DNA of 64,000 nt from CAVZCK01 sp963798805 (GCA_963798805.1 CAWCVC010000014.1:124001-188000), one strand, 5' to 3'. Counted from the stretch's first letter, positions 20,893 through 29,433 are shown. Notes: generated by a model not told the origin, from the letters alone. A program made the numbers and translations.

Positions 20893-21525
20893 ATGGCTTA
20901 TTGGCTCTTCAAAAGTGAACCGGGCTCCTGGTCCTGGGACGATCAGGTCAAGAAAGGAGACAAGGGCGAGGAATGGACTGGTGTGCGCAACCACACCGCC
21001 AAGCTCAACATGTTATCCATGCGGCCCGACGACCTGGGATTTTTCTATCATTCTGTCGACGAAAAGAAAATTGTCGGTATTGTAAGAGTTATCGCCGAGG
21101 CCCATCCCAACTCGACAGATAAGACTGGCACATGGTTCTGCGTCGATGTTGCCGCGGTATCGCCGCTCCCCCGGCCGGTGTCACTCGCCGAAATCAAGGA
21201 GGAGCCGCGTCTTGCCGAGATGGCGCTTGTCAGACAGTCGCGTCTCTCGGTGCAACCTGTAACCGAAAACGAATGGGAGATTATTTGTGCCATGGCTGGA
21301 CTGAAAAAGGCGCCCAAGAGCGCGGCTAAACCGGCAGCGAAGACGGCCGCCAAGCCTGCATCCAAGACGACGACGAAGACCGCGTCTGCGGCTAAGTCGG
21401 CTTCTAAGACATCGGCGGCTAAGTCTGCTCCGAAGACGACGGCGAAGGCTGAGCCGAAGAAGGCTGCAAAGGCCGCTCCGAAGCCGGCTGCCAAGAAGGC
21501 CCCTGCGAAGAGCGCGAAGAAGTAG
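20893..21525 (+). CDS. EVE-domain protein with histone H1-like Lys/Ala tail
   Basis: A 210-residue two-part protein. Residues 1-135 form an EVE domain (start MAYWLFKSEPGSWSWDDQ; GVRNHTAKLNM; GIVRVIAE), a PUA-like fold known to recognise modified bases in DNA or RNA. Residues ~138-210 are almost only Lys, Ala, Pro, Ser and Thr in PAAK/SASK-type repeats, resembling the C-terminal tails of histone H1 and of bacterial H1-like proteins (AlgP, Hc1). Such a tail would bind nucleic acid non-specifically. Bases 21301-21522 are correspondingly repetitive, with AAG/GCC codon use. The EVE domain is well known next to DUF1223/acnA in alphaproteobacteria; the tail length varies and is the unusual part. Confidence 0.9.
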   Translation: MAYWLFKSEPGSWSWDDQVKKGDKGEEWTGVRNHTAKLNMLSMRPDDLGFFYHSVDEKKIVGIVRVIAEAHPNSTDKTGTWFCVDVAAVSPLPRPVSLAEIKEEPRLAEMALVRQSRLSVQPVTENEWEIICAMAGLKKAPKSAAKPAAKTAAKPASKTTTKTASAAKSASKTSAAKSAPKTTAKAEPKKAAKAAPKPAAKKAPAKSAKK

Positions 21526-21614
21526 GGTCCGTAATCTAGCGGACCGTGCGATTAAGCTCTCATTTACGGAGAGGGCATCCAATGAGCCCGGCTGGCTTAG
21601 CTCCGGGGGATGCC

Positions 21615-22084
21615 ATGTTTATTCTTCGCGTTCTTCTCTGTATCTCATTGATGTGTTTGCTTGGCACGCCATCGGCGTGGCCTGCAGGGGGCTCCATTAA
21701 CGTCGACGTTACGATCGATGAAGCGCGGCTGATCCGCCTCGATGCGGACGCCGCGCAAATCATCGTCGGCAATCCTGCCATCGCTGACGCGACGGTACAG
21801 AGCGCTCGTTTGCTGGTGATCACCGGCAAATCCTACGGCGCTACCAATATCATTGCGCTCGATGAGGGGGACACGAGATCCTCAATGCCCGCCTCGGCGT
21901 GGGCGAGGGCGATTCCCATCAGGTCGCCGTCTACAGAGGCACGATCAGGCAGTCGCTGCACTGCGCGCCGGACTGTCAGCGAACGCTCTCGATCGGCGAT
22001 GACAAATCGCAGTTCGAGCCGCTGGCGGAATCGGTGGCGAAAAAATTCGGCGTCGTGAGTTCGGCTATGAGCGGGAGTCCGTGA
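21615..22084 (+). pseudogene. Secreted pilus-assembly/secretin N-terminal domain protein, disrupted by a 1-base deletion
   Basis: A small secreted protein with a signal peptide (MFILRVLLCISLMCLLGTPSAWPA) followed by a domain resembling the N-terminal part of CpaC/RhcC-type secretins (T2SS-T3SS pilus N domain): IDEARLIRLDADAAQIIVGNPAIADATV and LLVITGKSYGATNIIALD. The frame breaks at the G-run 21866-21870; adding one G restores EILNARLGVGEGD and runs to the stop at 22084, giving 156 residues. There is no secretin barrel, so it is a stand-alone N domain with a C-terminal part containing two cysteines (HCAPDC). Start ATG 21615 follows a GGGGGA stretch. The last 20 bases overlap the convergent sirtuin gene. 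Confidence 0.75.
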
Positions 22085-22799
22085 TCCCCTTCGCGGCCGC
22101 GAGTAAGCTCTCGACATAGGCCGGCACGACCTCCGTCGCCTTGCCGTGGATAGTCTCGTGGAAAAATGAGACGCCGTCTGACGGTTCGAGATTGAGCTCC
22201 GCAGTATGCGCTCCGGTGCGGCGCGCCTCGGCGACGAAACCCGCCGCCGGGTAGACTGTGCCGCTGGTGCCGACGGAGATGAACAGATCGGCCCGCAACA
22301 ACGCTGCGTAAATTCGCTCCATGTGATAGGGCATCTCGCCGAACCAGACGACATCGGGGCGCATGCTGCCCGTCCGGCCGCATGATCCGCAGCGCGTTGC
22401 GAGCGTGAGCTCTTCCTCGCCCCACTCGGCCCGCTCTCCGCAACGCGCGCAAAGCATCTTGGCAATCTCTCCATGCATGTGAATCAGCTTGCGGCTGCCT
22501 GCTATCTCGTGAAGCGGGTCGATATTCTGCGTCACGATCAGGACCTCGGCCGGATGCTCCCGTTCCAGCCGTGCCAGTGCGAAATGCGCGGCATTGGGCT
22601 GCACTCCCCGATTATCGCTCCGGCGCGTATTATAGAATTCGAGTACCTTGGCGGGGTTGCGCCGGAAGCCTTCGGGCGTCGCTACCTCGCGATAGTCGTA
22701 TCTGGCCCAGATGCCGTCCTTGTCGCGGAATGTAGCGATGCCGGACTCGGCCGACAGTCCGGCCCCGGTGAGCACGACGATGTTTTGAAATGCGGGCAT
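22065..22799 (-). CDS. cobB: NAD-dependent protein deacylase (sirtuin, CobB-like)
   Basis: A 244-residue sirtuin that removes acyl groups from lysines using NAD. It shows GAGLSAESGIATFR (NAD binding), TQNIDPLHE, the catalytic His in HMHGE, and a four-cysteine zinc site (CARC...CGSC). Tyr and Arg in the FYNTRR segment match the class III (SIRT5/CobB) residues that accept succinyl groups, so desuccinylase activity is likely. A Pro replaces the usual Asp/Asn in TQN[IV]DxLH, an oddity of uncertain effect. Divergent from the methyltransferase gene. Confidence 0.94.
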   Translation of the reverse strand: MPAFQNIVVLTGAGLSAESGIATFRDKDGIWARYDYREVATPEGFRRNPAKVLEFYNTRRSDNRGVQPNAAHFALARLEREHPAEVLIVTQNIDPLHEIAGSRKLIHMHGEIAKMLCARCGERAEWGEEELTLATRCGSCGRTGSMRPDVVWFGEMPYHMERIYAALLRADLFISVGTSGTVYPAAGFVAEARRTGAHTAELNLEPSDGVSFFHETIHGKATEVVPAYVESLLAAAKGITDSRS

Positions 22800-22852
22800 G
22801 ATTCCCTGCCAGCTTTGCTCTCAATGAGTGGGCAGATTACCGGAGAATGACG

Positions 22853-23905
22853 ATGCGGAACAGTTTCGAAGCCTATGCGCATCTTGCCAGCAAGGCCGCG
22901 CGGACCGGCTGGTACGCGGCGGTCGCCGGTGCCATGCAGAGGCGCGTGGCCAAGTTGAGCGAAGGTGTCCCGCGCTTCCGTCCGACACGGCCAACCCCCG
23001 GCGACAGGGCCCTCTTCCGCGCAGCGCTGGCCTTGCAGCGGCGCGATGCCGAGAATGTCGGGCGTGGGATTTATCCACCGATGGAGGATGAAGGCTCGAT
23101 CGGGGAGCATCTCGAAGCGCTACGCGAGATGTTCGCTGATTTGCCGGCCGCAAATGAACGCCGTCTCGCGGGGCGCGCCAATGAGGTTGCTGACATGCCG
23201 GAAGCTGAGGGATTACCGGACTATTACGCGCGCAACTTCCACTATCAGACCGGCGGCTATCTCAGCGAGGAGTCGGCGCGCCTATATGATATCCAGGTCG
23301 ACACGCTGTTCATCGGCACCTCGGGCGCAATGCGGCGGCAGGCGCTCGTGCCCGTTGCGGACTATGTGCACGGCAAGGATCAGCGCACGCTCTCCATGCT
23401 GGACGTCGCGTGCGGCACTGGGCGTTTCCTCGGCCTGGCGGCTCGCGCCTTTCCCGCTATGCCGATGATTGGTCTCGATCTCTCCGCTGCCTATCTCGAC
23501 GCGGCTCGTGAGCATCTCGCCGACCGCCGCAATGTCCGTCTCATCGAGGGCAATGCCGAAGTGCTGCCTTTCCCCGACGGCAGCCAGGATGTCGTTACCT
23601 CGATCTATCTTTACCATGAATTGCCCGGCGACGTGCGCCACACGGTGACCAAGGAGATCCTCCGTGTGCTGAAGCCTGGCGGCATCTACGCGCTGGTCAA
23701 TTCGCTGCAATGGGGGGACGAGCCAGGCTATGACGGACTTCTCGAGGCTTTCCCTATACGCTTTCACGAACCTTATTACGAGCACTATCTCGGTGATGAT
23801 CTCGCGGGACTGTTCACCGCCTGCGGGTTTGAGGGGGTCGAAACAACGCTGGCGTTTCTTTCCAAGGTCGTAGTAGGACAAAAGCCCCGCGCTCTTTCGT
23901 CCTGA
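22853..23905 (+). CDS. Class I SAM-dependent methyltransferase
   Basis: A methyltransferase of about 350 residues. The N-terminal ~170 residues are not recognised by me; the second half is a Rossmann methyltransferase with motif I LDVACGTGRFLG, motif II IGLDLSAAYLDAA, NAEVLPFPDGSQDVV and YHELP. Start ATG 22853 has GGAG seven bases upstream; an ATG six bases earlier is too close to it. Substrate unknown. It resembles UbiE/COQ5-like enzymes in motif style, but the extra N-terminal domain makes a quinone substrate uncertain. The small transporter gene follows after 12 bp. Confidence 0.85.
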   Translation: MRNSFEAYAHLASKAARTGWYAAVAGAMQRRVAKLSEGVPRFRPTRPTPGDRALFRAALALQRRDAENVGRGIYPPMEDEGSIGEHLEALREMFADLPAANERRLAGRANEVADMPEAEGLPDYYARNFHYQTGGYLSEESARLYDIQVDTLFIGTSGAMRRQALVPVADYVHGKDQRTLSMLDVACGTGRFLGLAARAFPAMPMIGLDLSAAYLDAAREHLADRRNVRLIEGNAEVLPFPDGSQDVVTSIYLYHELPGDVRHTVTKEILRVLKPGGIYALVNSLQWGDEPGYDGLLEAFPIRFHEPYYEHYLGDDLAGLFTACGFEGVETTLAFLSKVVVGQKPRALSS

Positions 23906-23917
23906 CCTGGAGACACT

Positions 23918-24358
23918 ATGCTCAAATATGTCGGGCTGGCGGCGCTTACCGGCCTGTTGCTGCCTCTGCAAGCCCTCATTAATGCGCGAACAAGCAGCGT
24001 GCTTGGCGGAGCGTTCATGGCGGCCTTCGTCAATTTTGCCAGCGGCACGATCATGCTGCTCGCCTTGCTGGCGATCGTACGAGTGCCGGTTCCGACAATA
24101 GAGCAGATCGGACGCGTGCCGATCTATGGATGGTTTACCGGGCTCGCGGGCGTGATGTTCGTGGCGCAGGCGGCGTTCACCGTTCCAAAGCTCGGCGCCG
24201 CGGCCATGACCGCAATCATCATCGCCGGGCAGCTATCCGCCTCGATCGTCTTCGACCATTTCGGTCTGTTGCAAACTCCGCAACCTGTAACCTGGGACAA
24301 GCTCGGCGGCGTTCTGCTTTTATTCGCGGGTGTTTGGCTGATCCTGCGCCCGACGTGA
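23918..24358 (+). CDS. Small DMT-superfamily transporter (DUF606/YdcZ)
   Basis: A 146-residue inner-membrane protein with five predicted helices, matching the DUF606 (YdcZ) family of half-size drug/metabolite transporters: GLLLPLQALINARTSSVLGG, ASGTIMLLAL, and GAAAMTAIIIAGQLSASIVFDHFGLL. Such short members probably work as dimers. It follows the methyltransferase by 12 bp and is likely co-transcribed, but no substrate can be inferred. Confidence 0.88.
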   Translation: MLKYVGLAALTGLLLPLQALINARTSSVLGGAFMAAFVNFASGTIMLLALLAIVRVPVPTIEQIGRVPIYGWFTGLAGVMFVAQAAFTVPKLGAAAMTAIIIAGQLSASIVFDHFGLLQTPQPVTWDKLGGVLLLFAGVWLILRPT

Positions 24359-24365
24359 TGAGAAT

Positions 24366-24896
24366 TCAGCGGTAATACCGCCATAACCGGGCGAACTGCC
24401 ACTGGATCTCCTCGGGCGGCGGTGCGAACGGAGCGAGCTGGATCCGCACGACATTGTCGTAAGTCATGGTCCAGGGCAGCTTCATCAAAAGTCGCCAGAT
24501 AGGCAGCCGCCGCCAGTCGGCGAGCAAGGCGTTATCCAGCGAGGCCTTGAGCCGGATTTGCAATTCGTCGGTCTCGGAAAAACGGGATGCATGGGTGACG
24601 AGCTGAATATCGGCGATAGCGCGCCAGGAGATCAGGCCGAAACCGTCGATGAAGATCCCATATTGGCCGGCACCAATCCGCGGCTTGCGCTCTTTAAGCG
24701 GATAGAAATAATAGGCGACGCAGGCCGTGACCACAGCGAAGACAAGAATCGCGTCGTAGCCCGTGGCCGCGAACATGCCGAAAGCCAGAACCGATAAGAT
24801 CGCCATGACGTTGAAGCGGAAATCGCCGGCATCCTTTGCATAGGCAAGATGATAACCCCGCTCAACAAATTCGGGCACCGGCACTTCGGCTGGCAT
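24366..24896 (-). CDS. Conserved hypothetical membrane protein (YcxB-like)
   Basis: A protein of about 176 residues with a helical hairpin of two closely spaced membrane segments (about residues 33-70) followed by a soluble beta-rich domain with YGIFIDGFGLISWRAIADIQLV, a pattern seen in PH-like/YcxB-like domains. I take ATG 24896, preceded by GGGGAGG; an upstream GTG at 24923 would add nine residues. Function unknown. It lies between the convergent DMT gene and aroC. Confidence 0.75.
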   Translation of the reverse strand: MPAEVPVPEFVERGYHLAYAKDAGDFRFNVMAILSVLAFGMFAATGYDAILVFAVVTACVAYYFYPLKERKPRIGAGQYGIFIDGFGLISWRAIADIQLVTHASRFSETDELQIRLKASLDNALLADWRRLPIWRLLMKLPWTMTYDNVVRIQLAPFAPPPEEIQWQFARLWRYYR

Positions 24897-24947
24897 CGTA
24901 TTTTCGCCTCCCCGCCCCGTCACCCCCGCGCGCCGCCTCTACGCGCA

Positions 24948-26033
24948 CTAGCCGCACTGCGCCCGATGACGCAGATAATGATCCGCGAGGACGATGGCCA
25001 TCATGGCTTCGCCGACCGGAACCGCTCTGATGCCGACGCAAGGATCATGCCGTCCTTTGGTGACAATGTCGGTTTCCTGCCCGAAACTGTCGATCGTGCG
25101 CCGTGGCGCCAGGATCGAGGAGGTCGGCTTGACTGCAAAACGGGCAACAATTGGTTGACCGGAAGAGATTCCGCCTAAAATTCCGCCAGCATTGTTCGAA
25201 ACAAAGGCAGGCGTTCCATCGGATCCGATGCGCATTTCATCGGTATTTTCTTCTCCAGACAGGCCCGCTGCAGCAAAGCCGGCGCCGATTTCTACACTCT
25301 TGACCGCGTTGATGCTCATCAATGCCGATGCAATATCCTGATCGAGCTTGCCGTAGATCGGTGCGCCAAGACCCGCCGGCACGCCTTCAGCTACGATTTC
25401 GACAACCGCCCCGCAGGATGAGCCGCGCTTGCGCACCTCGTCCAGATAAGCGGCCCAGCTTTGTACGCTCAGATGATCCGGCGAAAAGAACGGATTGCGA
25501 TCGACCTCGTCCCAGTCCCAGTTCGCCCGGTCGATCCGCTCCGTTCCGAGCTGGATGAGCGCGCCTCGCACGGATATGCCGGGCACGACCTTGCGCGCGA
25601 TCGCTCCGGCCGCGACGCGCATCGCGGTCTCGCGGGCCGATGAACGCCCACCGCCGCGATAGTCGCGGATGCCGTATTTGGCGATGTAGGTGTAATCGGC
25701 ATGGCCGGGGCGGTATTTGTCTTTGATCTCGCCGTAATCCTTGGAGCGCTGATCGGTGTTGTCGATCAGGAGCGAGATGGGTGTTCCGGTCGTGACCTGA
25801 ACTCCGTCTGCATTGTCAAACACGCCCGAGAGGATCTTGACCCGATCCGCCTCCTGACGTTGGGTGGTGTAGCGGGATTGACCGGGCCGGCGCTTGTCCA
25901 GAAATGGCTGGATGTCCGCTTCGCTCAGCGGGATGCCGGGCGGACAGCCATCGACAACGCAGCCGATGGCTGGCCCATGGCTCTCGCCCCAGGTGGTAAC
26001 GCGAAACAGATGGCCGAAAGTGTTGTGGGACAT
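24948..26033 (-). CDS. aroC: Chorismate synthase
   Basis: The last enzyme of the shikimate pathway; it needs reduced FMN. The 361-residue protein carries the N-terminal signature [19 protein letters not shown], the central GRSSARETA segment, and the near-C-terminal [19 protein letters not shown]. The order fabI operon, (ArsR/SRPBCC), aroC matches rhizobial synteny with the two-gene regulator unit inserted. Confidence 0.97.
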   Translation of the reverse strand: MSHNTFGHLFRVTTWGESHGPAIGCVVDGCPPGIPLSEADIQPFLDKRRPGQSRYTTQRQEADRVKILSGVFDNADGVQVTTGTPISLLIDNTDQRSKDYGEIKDKYRPGHADYTYIAKYGIRDYRGGGRSSARETAMRVAAGAIARKVVPGISVRGALIQLGTERIDRANWDWDEVDRNPFFSPDHLSVQSWAAYLDEVRKRGSSCGAVVEIVAEGVPAGLGAPIYGKLDQDIASALMSINAVKSVEIGAGFAAAGLSGEENTDEMRIGSDGTPAFVSNNAGGILGGISSGQPIVARFAVKPTSSILAPRRTIDSFGQETDIVTKGRHDPCVGIRAVPVGEAMMAIVLADHYLRHRAQCG

Positions 26034-26153
26034 GGGCGGCTCTTGTTCGTGCCGCCTATTTAGACGAGCCGGAGGCGAAGGTCAAAAACCTACTCGCGAT
26101 GGCCCAGAGAAGTATACCAACGACGGCTAAGCCGCGTCCAGGTCTCCACAGCC

Positions 26154-26619
26154 TCATTTGCCCGCTCGAAACTGCTCGGCGAGCCGGTCGAAATGAGCTG
26201 CGGTGCCGCGCTGGCGCGACGCCGCGCCATCCTTACCGTCTAGAAAAACCGCTTGCTCTGTAAAAATCATGCGTGATCCAGACTCGTGCGGCCTAATCAC
26301 GACGCTCGCCAGCGACACCGAAAGAAAGGTCTTATCGACATGCATGTCATAGACGTAGACGATCCGTTCATCGCGGACGATTTCGTGGTAGCGCGCGGTG
26401 AACACGGTGTCCGGGCCACCGGAAAATCGGCCATGAAGCAGCTCAACGCCTCCCACGCGGAAATTCCAGTTCGCGCTTCACCTGTGTCCAGCCGGCGGGT
26501 CCGACGAACCAGCGCGCCTTTACTTCCGGGTCCGCCCAGGCCTCGAATACACGGGCGGGCGCCGCATCGTAGATGCGTTCGATGGTGAAATGGCCATGGA
26601 TCAGATCGGGTGTGCTCAT
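26154..26619 (-). pseudogene. SRPBCC (AHSA1-type) protein, disrupted by a 1-base insertion
   Basis: A START/Bet v1-like protein of the activator-of-Hsp90 (AHSA1) type commonly paired with ArsR regulators. The first part reads FTIERIYDAAPARVFEAWADPEVKARWF, the second GGVELLHGRFSGG...HFDRLAEQF. The break is at plus-strand 26459-26460, where one extra G (C on the coding strand) separates KRELEF from RVGGVELL; removing it gives 154 residues, the usual length. The start ATG overlaps the arsR stop as ATGA. The ligand is unknown. Confidence 0.85.
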
Positions 26620-26987
26620 AGTGTTTTCTTCCGTGGGTTTGTGCTCTCGCGGGAATCGGCTTGCGGTTGCTCCGCAAGCAATTCGCCGAGGCGATTGAAA
26701 TGCCCTTCCCAAAATCTGCGCCGTTCGCTGATCCAGCGTTCCGCGACACCCAGGGCGTCCGGGTCGATACGGCAATTTCGGACCCGGCCGACCTTCCGCG
26801 ACCGAACGAGGCCGCTGGCTTCAAGGATCTGGATATGCTGCACCACCGCTGCGAGCGACATGCCGAAAGGCTTGGCAAGCTGGCTGACGGATGCCGGTTC
26901 TTGGCTCAAACGCTCGACGATCGCCCGACGCGTGGGGTCGGCGAGGGCGTGAAAGACCAGATCCAGTGACGCCGGATGGTTAAGCAT
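26616..26987 (-). CDS. ArsR family transcriptional regulator
   Basis: A winged-helix regulator of 123 residues (ALADPTRRAIVERLSQEPASVSQLAKPFGMSLAAVVQHIQILEASGLV, then a wing with VRSRKVGRVRNCRIDP). It has no metal-binding CxC box, so it belongs to the metal-independent ArsR/SRPBCC type. The start ATG (26985-26987) sits inside a perfect palindrome; a TTG at 27014 is an alternative start. The gene is translationally coupled to the SRPBCC gene (ATGA). The palindromes suggest autorepression. Confidence 0.9.
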   Translation of the reverse strand: MLNHPASLDLVFHALADPTRRAIVERLSQEPASVSQLAKPFGMSLAAVVQHIQILEASGLVRSRKVGRVRNCRIDPDALGVAERWISERRRFWEGHFNRLGELLAEQPQADSRESTNPRKKTL

Positions 26988-26995
26988 ATGCTTAA
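26980..26995 (-). promoter_or_regulatory. Palindrome covering the arsR start codon (candidate operator 1)
   Basis: TTAAGCATATGCTTAA is a perfect 16-bp palindrome whose centre contains the ATG of the regulator. Binding here would block both transcription and translation initiation. Confidence 0.65.
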
Positions 26996-27020
26996 GTATG
27001 TGGGCAACTGGCAAAAGGTC

Positions 27021-27032
27021 AAGCGATCGCTT
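27021..27032 (-). promoter_or_regulatory. Second arsR palindrome (candidate operator 2)
   Basis: AAGCGATCGCTT is a perfect 12-bp palindrome with the same arms (AAGC-N4-GCTT) as the site at 26980-26995. The centres are 39 bp apart, upstream of the arsR gene. Confidence 0.6.
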
Positions 27033-27067
27033 AACTATTCTTCGAACGGTAACGAGCCGGCCAGGCT

Positions 27068-27652
27068 TCAGAGCCAGCTCAGCCCGTCATCCGCAATGCG
27101 CAAAATCTTGTCCTGGTGGGCCTCCATCATGCGCAGCTCGCGGATGTCCGTTGAAACGAAGCGCCTGTAGAGACACCGCATTACGCCGCCATGCGCCGTA
27201 ACGACCATATCGCGATCGACATCGGCCAGCCAATCCAGCACGCGGACCGACAGCATCGCATAGCTCTCCGACGCCTCCCCGGGAGGGCGGAAGTTCCATG
27301 GGTCGGCTTCCCGTCGAGCAATCAGCTCGGGGAAAGCACGTTCGATGTCCGGATTGAGGCGGCTCTGCCAGTCGCCGAGGTTGAGCTCGCGCAGGCGCAA
27401 ATCGGTCCGATAGACTTTCGGATCGAGACGCAACTCGCGGCGGATGATTTCCATCGTCTCGCTGGCGCGGACGAGCGGGCTTGAAACATAATCGAACGTG
27501 AGCGGATTGCCGATTAGATCGGCGAGCACGCGCCCGTTGCGGGCCGCCTGCGCCCGCCCGGTATCGTTCAGCGGCGTATCGAGATGACCTTGTATCCGGC
27601 GCTCGGCGTTCCAGTCCGTCTGACCGTGGCGGATGAAATAGATGAGCGGCAT
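27068..27652 (-). CDS. Histidine phosphatase family protein (phosphoglycerate mutase-like)
   Basis: A 194-residue member of the RHG histidine phosphatase superfamily: FIRHGQTDWNAERRIQGHLDTPLNDTGRAQA at the N-terminus, and the second catalytic His in VVTAHGGVMRCLYR. It is too short for a cofactor-dependent glycolytic mutase, so a phosphatase of small phosphorylated metabolites is likelier. It is the third gene of the fabI transcription unit, 12 bp after the coiled-coil protein. Confidence 0.88.
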   Translation of the reverse strand: MPLIYFIRHGQTDWNAERRIQGHLDTPLNDTGRAQAARNGRVLADLIGNPLTFDYVSSPLVRASETMEIIRRELRLDPKVYRTDLRLRELNLGDWQSRLNPDIERAFPELIARREADPWNFRPPGEASESYAMLSVRVLDWLADVDRDMVVTAHGGVMRCLYRRFVSTDIRELRMMEAHQDKILRIADDGLSWL

Positions 27653-27664
27653 CGGCCCGCCGCG

Positions 27665-28438
27665 TTAACGCTTGCAGGCAATGCTGAACCGGGCCTTTCC
27701 ACCTTCGAGGTCCGTTTCCATCAGCACCAGCTCGCAAGTAACGTCGCCATGCTGAAAGATCTTCCTCTCACCGAACGAGATGCCCACGGTCTGCTGATTG
27801 ACGGCCAGCTTCACCGAACGTGACGAAATCGATTGCAGGCTGAGAGAAACGTCGACGTCATTATAGAGCTTGTTCTGATCGCGCTTCAGGAGAACATTGT
27901 CGAACAGAACGACCGAGCCGCCCTCGCGCGAAGGCGCCTCCGTCGTGGCCAGCGCCACCTGTGTCGCCTTCGAGCTTTTCATTTCGTCGAATTTGGTTTG
28001 CAGCGTCGCCAGATTCTGCTTGCACGACTGATACTGATTGTTGGCCTCAACCAGAAGCTGCTTAACGGAAACCAGCTCCTGCTTGGTCGCGGGGTCTTCT
28101 CTTACCTTTTCCACGACACGGTCAGCAGCCTTCGGCTCACTGCCAGTCTTCTGCTCCAGCTTGCCGATCTGAGCGCTCATATTGCGGATTTCGTCAAGGA
28201 CAGGGTTCAGATCGACTTCCTTTGTGGGAGTCTTAGCCTGCTCGGCGCTTTGTTTCTTGAGCAGCTCCGCAAGAGCTTGGGCGTTCTCGGGCGAACCACC
28301 AGCGGCTATGAGTGTTTTCAGCTCCGTCAAGTCGCCGCGCCCGGCCGAATAGCCAACATAAAACCCGATGCCGCCCATGGCCACGAGGCTGGCCACGCTG
28401 GTCAGGACGGCATAGGTGATCAGCCTCATGGGATTCAT
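27665..28438 (-). CDS. Membrane-anchored coiled-coil protein, unknown function
   Basis: A 257-residue protein with one N-terminal membrane helix carrying GxxxG-type glycines (about residues 8-30), a long Glu/Lys/Gln-rich region (about 35-150) with coiled-coil character, and a C-terminal domain of about 90 residues (VVLFDNVLLKRDQNKLYNDVDVSL...CELVLMETDLEGGKARFSIACKR) with two cysteines. I do not recognise a family. It is tightly packed between fabI (6 bp) and the histidine phosphatase (12 bp), so it is expressed with them; an envelope role is an inference from topology only. Confidence 0.75.
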   Translation of the reverse strand: MNPMRLITYAVLTSVASLVAMGGIGFYVGYSAGRGDLTELKTLIAAGGSPENAQALAELLKKQSAEQAKTPTKEVDLNPVLDEIRNMSAQIGKLEQKTGSEPKAADRVVEKVREDPATKQELVSVKQLLVEANNQYQSCKQNLATLQTKFDEMKSSKATQVALATTEAPSREGGSVVLFDNVLLKRDQNKLYNDVDVSLSLQSISSRSVKLAVNQQTVGISFGERKIFQHGDVTCELVLMETDLEGGKARFSIACKR

Positions 28439-28444
28439 TTCGCA

Positions 28445-29272
28445 TTACTCCCCGTTCTTCATCGCCACGGAAATGTCGGGCGCGTCCTCGGCTTTCATGC
28501 CTACCACGTGATAGCCGGCGTCAACATGATGCACCTCGCCGGTGACGCCCCGGCTCAGGTCGGAAAGCAGATAGAGGCCGGCGCCGCCGACGTCTTCGAT
28601 GGAAACGGTCCGGCGCATCGGCGAATTATACTCATTCCATTTCAGGATATAGCGGAAATCGCTGATACCCGATGCGGCCAGCGTCTTGATGGGGCCGGCA
28701 GAGATGGCGTTGACGCGGATATTTTGCTTGCCAAGATCGGCAGCGAGGTAACGCACGCTCGCCTCAAGCGCGGCCTTGGCAACGCCCATGACGTTATAAT
28801 GCGGCATGACCTTCTCGGCGCCGTAATAGGTTAGCGTGAGCAGAGAGCCGCCATTCGGCATCAGCTTTTCAGCCCGCTGCGCGAGGGCGGTGAACGAATA
28901 GCAGGAGATCAGCAGCGTCTTGGTGAAATTGTCCTGGCTGGTATCGAGATACCGTCCATCCAGCTCGGCCTTGTCGGAATACGCAATGGCGTGGAGCAGG
29001 AAATCGAGCGTTCCCCATCGCTGCCGGAGATAATCGAACACCGCATTGACAGAAGCGTTGTCGGCAACATCGCATGGCAGAACGGTCTCGGAACCGATTT
29101 CGGCGGCGAGCGGCTCGACACGTTTTTTCAGCGCCTCCCCCTGATAGGTGAAGGCGAGCGTAGCGCCATGCGCTGCAACGCTTTTGGCGATGCCCCAGGC
29201 GATGGACCGATTGTTCGCGACCCCCATGACCAGGCCCCGCTTGCCGCTCATTAGCCGTGCATTTTCGGTCAC
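28445..29272 (-). CDS. fabI: Enoyl-[acyl-carrier-protein] reductase (NADH)
   Basis: The final reductase of the fatty acid elongation cycle, a 275-residue short-chain-dehydrogenase-like protein. It shows GVANNRSIAWGIA (nucleotide binding), the catalytic YxxxxxxK in YNVMGVAKAALEA with the preceding Tyr in LTYYGAEK, and ISAGPIKTLAASGI. ATG 29272 is used; a Met seven codons in (29251) is an alternative. It is the first gene of a three-gene minus-strand unit and diverges from pdxH. Confidence 0.95.
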   Translation of the reverse strand: MTENARLMSGKRGLVMGVANNRSIAWGIAKSVAAHGATLAFTYQGEALKKRVEPLAAEIGSETVLPCDVADNASVNAVFDYLRQRWGTLDFLLHAIAYSDKAELDGRYLDTSQDNFTKTLLISCYSFTALAQRAEKLMPNGGSLLTLTYYGAEKVMPHYNVMGVAKAALEASVRYLAADLGKQNIRVNAISAGPIKTLAASGISDFRYILKWNEYNSPMRRTVSIEDVGGAGLYLLSDLSRGVTGEVHHVDAGYHVVGMKAEDAPDISVAMKNGE

Positions 29273-29433
29273 CCGTTCCCTCCAACAGCTAGGATCGCGG
29301 GCATCCTACACAAATGACGTGTGGCGTCCAGCCGTATGCTGTGCGGCAAGCGGCGCTGCAGGGCTCCCCTATTACCCGTCACCCCAGCGCACTACTTTCT
29401 TATCGAGCGATATCTGCAGCATAATCCAAGGAT

